Below, piece after piece: positions 58,874 through 64,000 of a stretch of DNA of 64,000 nucleotides. Origin of the DNA: Psychrobacillus sp042944905. Lineage in GTDB: Bacteria > Bacillota > Bacilli > Bacillales_A > Planococcaceae. The notes beneath the pieces were generated by a model. The model was given only the letters and a program-made list of their open reading frames with translations. It did not search any database and was not told where the DNA came from. The position numbers were made by a program, and so were the translations under genes. The stretch spans positions 2,542,001 to 2,606,000 of the forward strand of contig NZ_CP168496.1 of assembly GCF_042944905.1 (NCBI RefSeq), read 5' to 3'. Position 1 is the stretch's first letter. The number at the start of each line of letters is the position of its first letter.

Positions 58874-60586
58874 TCACTGGGTTGGCATAAAGGCTGCTCG
58901 CCAACCGTTTTCTGTATGGATGACTGCAAAACCAATTACCTTTTCTTGCAAGAATAGCGAATGATCTGGATGGAGAGTTAAAACTACGTATCCACCTTCA
59001 TCTGATCGTTGTTCAAAATGGAGAGAAGAAAATTCCTTACTCAAATCTGTTATTTTTTGACGTGGGGCATTCATATATTCTTCTTTCGGAATTTGTTGGT
59101 ATTGGTCATCTTTAATATATAGTTCATACTTCGTTTCTTCATCTTCTAATTGCGCACAATAGTAATATAGACCAACTATTTCTTCTGGTTTGACATCTTT
59201 CAATACGGTTTGATCATGACTTTCTGCGAATGATTTATACAATGCTTGAACTCGTTGTAAGAAATCATCATTCACAACCGTTTCATTTACAGTTTTTTGG
59301 ACCGTTAATCTCTCAGGCATAAACTGCTCCAAATCCCCATTTTTTGCAAGATGAAGCGCATCTTCGATATCTCCAAAAGTAAAGTCTTCCCACGCTTCAG
59401 ATTTAGTCCATCCCGTTGCCTCAAATTCTTTCACAATTGGAATTAATAGATATGGAGAAGGCGAATTTGCTTCTACATTTGCCATAGTGTACCAAATTTC
59501 TTTATATTCCTGTTTTACAACTCCATTTTCATCAAAAACTGGATTCTCCATTGTACCTTCCACTAGATAATAAAAAACACTTGTATAATAAGTTTCCATT
59601 CTTCCATATTCAGATGCCTCTTGATCCAGCAGAACATCCTCCATAGTTAATAGGGCAATTAATGTCTTATCCATTGGATAGATTAATTCCGAAGCATACG
59701 TAAAGGGCTCGTATGCCATCAATAATAAGTAACCATTAGCAATTGGGTCTAAATTCCAAAAGTAGTTTGTATAAAGTCGTGCAAAACTATAGCCAAAGTT
59801 AATATCAATCCCTTCCTCAACTATCTCTAATTCAAGACCTTGAATTTGGGCGATTCCCCTTAAATTTTGAAGTTCTTTCGAAAGATTTCTTTCATTCTCA
59901 AGTATTTTGTTCATATTGTATAAGCCATTCACTTTATAAATAGATAGCTCATCTTTGTACTCATCCAATTTTTCATTTGCATAATCTTTAAGCGTACTGA
60001 CTTTTAAGTAATATTTATTCATAAATTCTATTGTTTCTGCCTTATTTAATTTAGTTCCTTTATTTATTTCTTGTTCCATTTCAGAAGGTAGTTTTAATTG
60101 ATCCATAATCCGTTCATATCGGTCATCTAAATTGGTATAAATAGTGCCATCTATAAATGGAGTAGAGCTTGCATCCGTGTAATGCTGGACAAACATATCT
60201 GCGGAATGAATAAATCCTATTTGAGAAAACTCCTCTTCTGGAAGGTTTAGCATTTCACGTCTCTTCTCTCGTTCTATTGGATACTGATATTTCAACTTAT
60301 CTAGAAAGGCTTTCGTTTCATCATTTTGTACTACTTCTCCTTGTCTTATTTCGTCATCTAACAAAAAAGTTGCTCCAAGTATTCCTATTATTAGTACACT
60401 AGCTAAACTAACCGCCAATACAGTAGCTTTTTGCCATTTGGATGTTTGAAGGGTATTTTCGGGTGTCGATGGGATATTTTCCTTTTCGATTTTATTCAAT
60501 ACTTCTTGCGCATCAAACGAAGACGGTACTCTTTCATAAGTCGTTTTTAGTAAATCCAATCGTTCTTCGAGTTGTTTATCGTCCAT
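58874..60586 (-). CDS. Probable anti-sigma factor with a large extracytoplasmic domain
   Basis: 570 residues. A short cytoplasmic part (1-50), one membrane helix (about 54-76: ATVLAVSLASVLIIGILGATFLL), then nearly 500 residues outside, rich in Tyr, Glu and Leu, mostly helical. Overlaps the sigma gene by 11 bases, the usual arrangement for a co-regulated anti-sigma factor. No HxxxCxxC zinc motif. The outside domain is much longer than in RsiX/RsiW types and I recognise no family; it may sense an envelope signal. Confidence 0.8.
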   Translation of the reverse strand: MDDKQLEERLDLLKTTYERVPSSFDAQEVLNKIEKENIPSTPENTLQTSKWQKATVLAVSLASVLIIGILGATFLLDDEIRQGEVVQNDETKAFLDKLKYQYPIEREKRREMLNLPEEEFSQIGFIHSADMFVQHYTDASSTPFIDGTIYTNLDDRYERIMDQLKLPSEMEQEINKGTKLNKAETIEFMNKYYLKVSTLKDYANEKLDEYKDELSIYKVNGLYNMNKILENERNLSKELQNLRGIAQIQGLELEIVEEGIDINFGYSFARLYTNYFWNLDPIANGYLLLMAYEPFTYASELIYPMDKTLIALLTMEDVLLDQEASEYGRMETYYTSVFYYLVEGTMENPVFDENGVVKQEYKEIWYTMANVEANSPSPYLLIPIVKEFEATGWTKSEAWEDFTFGDIEDALHLAKNGDLEQFMPERLTVQKTVNETVVNDDFLQRVQALYKSFAESHDQTVLKDVKPEEIVGLYYYCAQLEDEETKYELYIKDDQYQQIPKEEYMNAPRQKITDLSKEFSSLHFEQRSDEGGYVVLTLHPDHSLFLQEKVIGFAVIHTENGWRAAFMPTQ

Positions 60587-61133
60587 GCTTTACACCTCCG
60601 TTCGTTGAAAGTAGGTTTTTTAGTTGTCCTTTTGCACGAAGCATTCTTGTTTTAATCGTTGTAACAGGAACATTTAAAACTTCTGCAATTTGTTCGTAAG
60701 ACAATTCATGAAAATAGAACAGAATAATTGGGAGACGATATTTTTCATCTAATGATTGAATTGCCTGATGTAGTTTTCGATCTTCTTCAAAAATAAGCAC
60801 CCTATCCTCTGCTGATTTGGTAGAGTACTTTGCACTTACGTCATTACTTACCTTTTCTTCTTTTTCTTTCTCTTTTGTTTCTTTTCGGTAATAATCCCTC
60901 GTTGTATTTAATGTTATTTTGTATAACCATGTAGTAAATCGCTCACGCTTGAACTGATGCAAAAAACGAAAAAGCTTTACAAACACTTCTTGTGTTACAT
61001 CGGGTATATCATTTACTTTCACGCCACATTGAAAAGCAAACTTTTCAACCGTTCGATGATGTTTTTGAATGAGCTCTGTATAAGCAACTTTGTCTCCTTG
61101 CTGCGCTCGCTCGATAAGTTCATATTCTGACAT
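60576..61133 (-). CDS. ECF-type RNA polymerase sigma factor
   Basis: 185 residues. Region 2 spans about 10-85 (DIPDVTQEVFVKLFRFLHQF, FTTWLYKITLNTTRDYYRK); region 4 about 125-178 (LDEKYRLPIILFYFHELSYEQIAEVLNVPVTTIKTRMLRAKGQL). A charged linker of about 25 residues joins them. GGGGGAG lies before the ATG. Preceded by a TGAAAC-N17-CGTATC promoter, so it probably transcribes itself. Which Bacillus sigma it corresponds to (X, V, W, M, Y) is not decided. Confidence 0.93.
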   Translation of the reverse strand: MSEYELIERAQQGDKVAYTELIQKHHRTVEKFAFQCGVKVNDIPDVTQEVFVKLFRFLHQFKRERFTTWLYKITLNTTRDYYRKETKEKEKEEKVSNDVSAKYSTKSAEDRVLIFEEDRKLHQAIQSLDEKYRLPIILFYFHELSYEQIAEVLNVPVTTIKTRMLRAKGQLKNLLSTNGGVKHGR

Positions 61134-61163
61134 TGCTCCCCCTCGCTCTCTCTATGTATGGGT

Positions 61164-61192
61164 GATACGAAAGATCGTTCAATTATGTTTCA
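61164..61192 (-). promoter_or_regulatory. ECF-sigma-type promoter of the sigma/anti-sigma operon
   Basis: On the minus strand TGAAAC (61187-61192), 17-base spacer, CGTATC (61164-61169), 31 bases before the sigma start codon. Matches the TGAAAC/CGT form of extracytoplasmic-function promoters, implying autoregulation. Confidence 0.75.
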
Positions 61193-61260
61193 CATTTACG
61201 CATACATTTTCATAAAAACCTCGTGTACAATAAGACAGTCCTACAAAAGGAGGAATTACG

Positions 61261-62598
61261 TTGGAAAAAAGAGATCATTTTGGATCGAAGATAGGTTTTA
61301 TATTAGCAGCTGCTGGAAGTGCAATCGGATTAGGCGCGATTTGGAAGTTCCCCTATATGGCAGGAACAAACGGTGGTAGTGTGTTCGTAATACTATTTAT
61401 CGTATGTACAATTTTAATTGGGTTACCTATTCTACTTGCAGAATTTATTATTGGAAGAAAAGGGCAAGCTGATCCTGTAACTGGATTTAAGAAACTTGCT
61501 CCAGGGAAGCCCTGGTTTTTAATCGGATGGTCCGGATTTATCTTTTCATTTATCATACTATCTTTTTATAGTGTTGTTGGAGGCTGGATTTTATCTTATT
61601 TGATAAGAGCTATTACATTTAGCTTGAATGGAACGAGCAAAACGTTCTATGACGACCTTTTTAATACAGTTATCTCCAATCCTTTGGAAGTTTTAATAGG
61701 ACAAGGTGTATTCATCTTTTTAACCATTCGGATAGTATCTGGCGGGATTAAAGGTGGGATTGAGAAGGCTAGTAAATGGATGATGCCCCTACTTCTTATA
61801 TTTTTTGTTGTATTAGCAATTCGTTCCTTAACACTAGAGGGGGCTATGGAAGGAGTTAAGTTCCTCTTTGTGCCTGATTGGTCTTACCTCAATTGGAAAA
61901 CTGCACTAGTTGCCTTAGGTCAAGCATTCTTTTCTTTAAGTGTCGGTGTTTCAGCAATGATTACATATGCTTCCTACCTACCAAAAGAGACGAAATTAGG
62001 TAGTTCAGCGCTCAGTGTATCTTTACTCAATATTGGGATTTCGATTATGGCTGGTCTTGTTATTTTCCCTGCTGTATTTGCCCTTGGATTTTCTCCTGAT
62101 TCGGGTCCTGGGTTAGTATTTATCATCTTACCAGCGGTATTTAAGCAAATCATATTTGGTCAATTTTTCTTGATTTTATTTTTTATTTTGTTACTATTTG
62201 CAACACTCACTTCATCTATCAGCATGTTAGAAATTGTTGTATCTATTGGGATCAGATCAAAATATGATCTTAGAAAACGTGCTGCATGGGTATATGGATT
62301 CTTTATCTTTATAGTGGGTATTCCAAGTGCTTTATCTTTTGGTGTACTTTCTAATATACACATTTTAGGCATGTCCATTTTTGATTTTGCAGACTTCATC
62401 ACCAGCAGCTTTGGGTTACCACTTGGCGCATTGTTTATCTCCTTATTTGCTGGATATGTACTATCAAAATCGGAACTTTCTAAAGAGTTAGAGCTAAATA
62501 CGTTTCTTTTACATGCATGGTATATCATCGTTCGTTATGCTGCGCCAATCGCAATTATTATCGTGTTTGTCCAAGGAATTATTAAAGTCTTTTTCTAA
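61261..62598 (+). CDS. Sodium-dependent transporter, NSS family (YocR/YhdH type)
   Basis: 445 residues, 11-12 membrane helices. The NSS signature AAAGSAIGLGAIWKFPYMAGTNGG is at the N-terminus, the unwound helix 6 region in LGQAFFSLSVGVSAMITYASYLP, and a Na2-site Ser-Ser pattern in TLTSSISMLEI. Imports an amino acid or similar solute with Na+; substrate not predictable. Start is a TTG at 61261 with AAAGGAGG six bases before it. Confidence 0.93.
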   Translation: MEKRDHFGSKIGFILAAAGSAIGLGAIWKFPYMAGTNGGSVFVILFIVCTILIGLPILLAEFIIGRKGQADPVTGFKKLAPGKPWFLIGWSGFIFSFIILSFYSVVGGWILSYLIRAITFSLNGTSKTFYDDLFNTVISNPLEVLIGQGVFIFLTIRIVSGGIKGGIEKASKWMMPLLLIFFVVLAIRSLTLEGAMEGVKFLFVPDWSYLNWKTALVALGQAFFSLSVGVSAMITYASYLPKETKLGSSALSVSLLNIGISIMAGLVIFPAVFALGFSPDSGPGLVFIILPAVFKQIIFGQFFLILFFILLLFATLTSSISMLEIVVSIGIRSKYDLRKRAAWVYGFFIFIVGIPSALSFGVLSNIHILGMSIFDFADFITSSFGLPLGALFISLFAGYVLSKSELSKELELNTFLLHAWYIIVRYAAPIAIIIVFVQGIIKVFF

Positions 62599-62694
62599 AA
62601 ATTGCTACTCTTTTCTTCCATAAATGATGTTCTAAAAAGTTTGTGCTATAATATATTAATACATTAAGACTTCTTTGAAAGGATGGATGTAATA

Positions 62695-62907
62695 ATGAAA
62701 AAAGAATTACACGAACAACTACGTCAATTAAGAGAAGAACGCAATATTTCTTTAGAAACACTTGCATTAAAAACGAGAATTGGTACTGGAAAGCTTGAGG
62801 CTTACGAAGCTGGCAACGAAACCCCTTCCGTACAAACTCTACTTAAATTGTCCAATGCATTAGAGGTACCAGCTTCTAATCTATTAGACGGCCTACAAAA
62901 CGCATAA
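62695..62907 (+). CDS. Small XRE-family DNA-binding protein
   Basis: 70 residues, essentially one helix-turn-helix domain (LRQLREERNISLETLALKTRIGTGKLEAYEAGNETPSVQTLLKLSNALEV). No effector domain. AAAGGATGG lies eight bases before the ATG at 62695; an in-frame ATG at 62683 is inside the site. A TATAAT near 62647 may be its -10. Ends in the terminator at 62907-62936. Confidence 0.88.
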   Translation: MKKELHEQLRQLREERNISLETLALKTRIGTGKLEAYEAGNETPSVQTLLKLSNALEVPASNLLDGLQNA

Positions 62908-62936
62908 AAGCTTTCGGTTTTTACACCGAAAGCTTT
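62907..62936. terminator. Bidirectional terminator
   Basis: AAAGCTTTCGGT and ACCGAAAGCTTT form a 12-bp stem followed by TT; shared with the converging gene at 62943. Confidence 0.85.
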
Positions 62937-62942
62937 TTCTTT

Positions 62943-63203
62943 TTAGATGATGCATTTCATCTCATATTTCAAAGCGATTAACTTGTAGGAAACCTCCACA
63001 CACTTTTCGAGTGGAATCCACTGTTCAAATGAATGTTCATAAATAGTTTGAATTCGTTTGGCTAGGTCAGAAGGATGATCAATCATGTGTAAATCTGCAA
63101 CTACATCTGCAGCTTCTGCATCATATCTATCGATACCTATTTCAAATGGGTCCCATTCCTGTAATGTCCAAACTGCTTTTCGATTCATTTCAATTGAGTC
63201 CAT
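62943..63203 (-). CDS. yugE: DUF1871 family protein (YugE-like)
   Basis: 86 residues, helical, with WDPFEIGIDRYDAEAADVVADLHMIDHPSDLAKRI typical of the YugE family. In B. subtilis yugE neighbours patB, as here. Function unknown. Confidence 0.85.
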   Translation of the reverse strand: MDSIEMNRKAVWTLQEWDPFEIGIDRYDAEAADVVADLHMIDHPSDLAKRIQTIYEHSFEQWIPLEKCVEVSYKLIALKYEMKCII

Positions 63204-63278
63204 AATTTTTCACCTTACTGTTTTTATTCGTTAGGGTTATAATAACATAATAATCTTAAATTGAAAGAGGTAATTAAT

Positions 63279-64000
63279 TTGGCTGATTTTACAACTGTTT
63301 TCCAAAGACGTAATACCCATTCGGTAAAATGGGATTTGGTGGAGGAAATTTATTCGATCCCAGATGCATCCGAAGTACTTCCGATGTGGATTGCAGACAT
63401 GGATTTTGCAATACCTTCTCCTATTATCGAAGCATTGCACCAACGTTTAGAGCACCCTGTTTTCGGTTATTCATTGGCACCGGAAGAAACAAAATCAGCC
63501 CTGACCAACTGGTTGCAAAAAAAGCATCAATTGAAAATAGAAAATAAATGGATTTTGTTTCAGCAAGGAGTAATTCCTTCCATAGCAGCTGTTGTTGAAG
63601 CTTTTACAGAAGTAGGAGACAAAATCCTTATACATACACCCGTGTATCCCCCTTTTACAAATGTCCCTGAAAAACTTGGTCGAGTTGTAGAAACTTGCCG
63701 TCTTGTCGAAAAAGATGGCTCATTAGAAATCGATTTTGATGCATTTGAAGCAAAATTAAAATCAGGTGTAAAAGCATTTATTCTTTGCAGCCCGCATAAC
63801 CCAGGTGGAAAAGTGTGGAGTAAGGAAGATTTAAAGAAAATAGCAACATTATGTCAAAATAATAATGTTTTAGTTTTATCGGATGAAATCCATTCCGATT
63901 TAGTTTTTAAACCTAACAAGCACATCCCTATGTTATCCGTAGCGGAAGATCCTACTAATATTATTACTTTTTTTGCTCCTACCAAAACGTTTAACTTAGC
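63279..64000 (+). CDS. patB: PatB/MalY-type aminotransferase, cystathionine beta-lyase (3' end outside window)
   Basis: 240 residues visible. Class I/II PLP fold: LPMWIADMDFAIPSPIIEAL, TPVYPPF, ILCSPHNPGGKVW (Asn of the PLP pocket), LVLSDEIHSDL (Asp), and TFFAPTKTFNLA with the PLP lysine near the window edge. Cleaves cystathionine to homocysteine, pyruvate and ammonia. The TTG start at 63279 (MADFTTVFQRRNTHSVKWD) has AGAGGT seven bases before it. Confidence 0.93.
   Translation, partial: MADFTTVFQRRNTHSVKWDLVEEIYSIPDASEVLPMWIADMDFAIPSPIIEALHQRLEHPVFGYSLAPEETKSALTNWLQKKHQLKIENKWILFQQGVIPSIAAVVEAFTEVGDKILIHTPVYPPFTNVPEKLGRVVETCRLVEKDGSLEIDFDAFEAKLKSGVKAFILCSPHNPGGKVWSKEDLKKIATLCQNNNVLVLSDEIHSDLVFKPNKHIPMLSVAEDPTNIITFFAPTKTFNL

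Overview
The window looks like a chromosome segment of a low-GC Gram-positive bacterium of the Bacillales, most likely the Planococcaceae/Caryophanaceae (Psychrobacillus-like). This is an inference from AT-rich codon use, AGGAGG-type ribosome binding sites, a 16S-23S-5S operon followed by a trnB-like tRNA cluster, and Bacillus-like gene order (ytpA-ytoA; metK-pckA-ytmA-ytkD; dps-ytjA; men cluster; roc genes; yugI, yugE-patB). The species cannot be named from the sequence alone.

Layout. 1-3063: tail of a probable ICMT-family membrane protein, a malic enzyme with an ACT domain, a YtpA-type hydrolase without its catalytic serine, and a gamma-carbonic-anhydrase-like protein. 3064-23630: an accessory island. 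It holds two Rhs/YD-repeat toxin genes, both missing their 5' parts, each followed by a probable immunity gene (4501-6678 and 7317-11317); an IS1380-type insertion that truncates the second; small secreted or membrane proteins; two 81-bp direct repeats; a fully decayed Tn554-type recombinase trio (16503-20409); a frameshifted DDE transposase; and an IS4-type transposase. 23827-31860: metK under a SAM riboswitch, pckA, a ytmA/ytkD operon, a CPBP protease, small unknown genes, a YjfB-like protein, dps and yidD. 31921-40395: zinc-binding lipoprotein gene behind a Zur-box-like site, then menF-menD-menH-menB-menE with menA divergent. 40400-41500: repeats only.

41508-48905: one ribosomal operon on the minus strand, read from tandem promoters: 16S, 23S, 5S, then 20 tRNA genes and a terminator. 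49301-57899: an MgtC-like protein with a CDF transporter, an iron-dependent alcohol dehydrogenase, and the arginine/proline catabolic genes (glutamate dehydrogenase, rocD, rocA) with a divergent RocR-like regulator. 58413-64000: an S1-domain protein, an ECF sigma/anti-sigma pair with a recognisable autoregulatory promoter, an NSS transporter, an XRE protein, a YugE-like protein and the start of patB.

Working together: the men genes supply menaquinone. RocD and RocA turn ornithine into glutamate, which glutamate dehydrogenase feeds into the TCA cycle as 2-oxoglutarate; malic enzyme and PckA draw carbon from that cycle. The most unusual material is non-coding: a family of about 310-bp hairpin elements sitting directly downstream of plus-strand genes (four copies), two unrelated arrays with an exact 21-bp period, and GC-rich inverted-repeat elements. 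Among proteins, the RocR-like regulator (no sigma-54 contact loop, no Walker B acids) and the serine-less YtpA homologue stand out.
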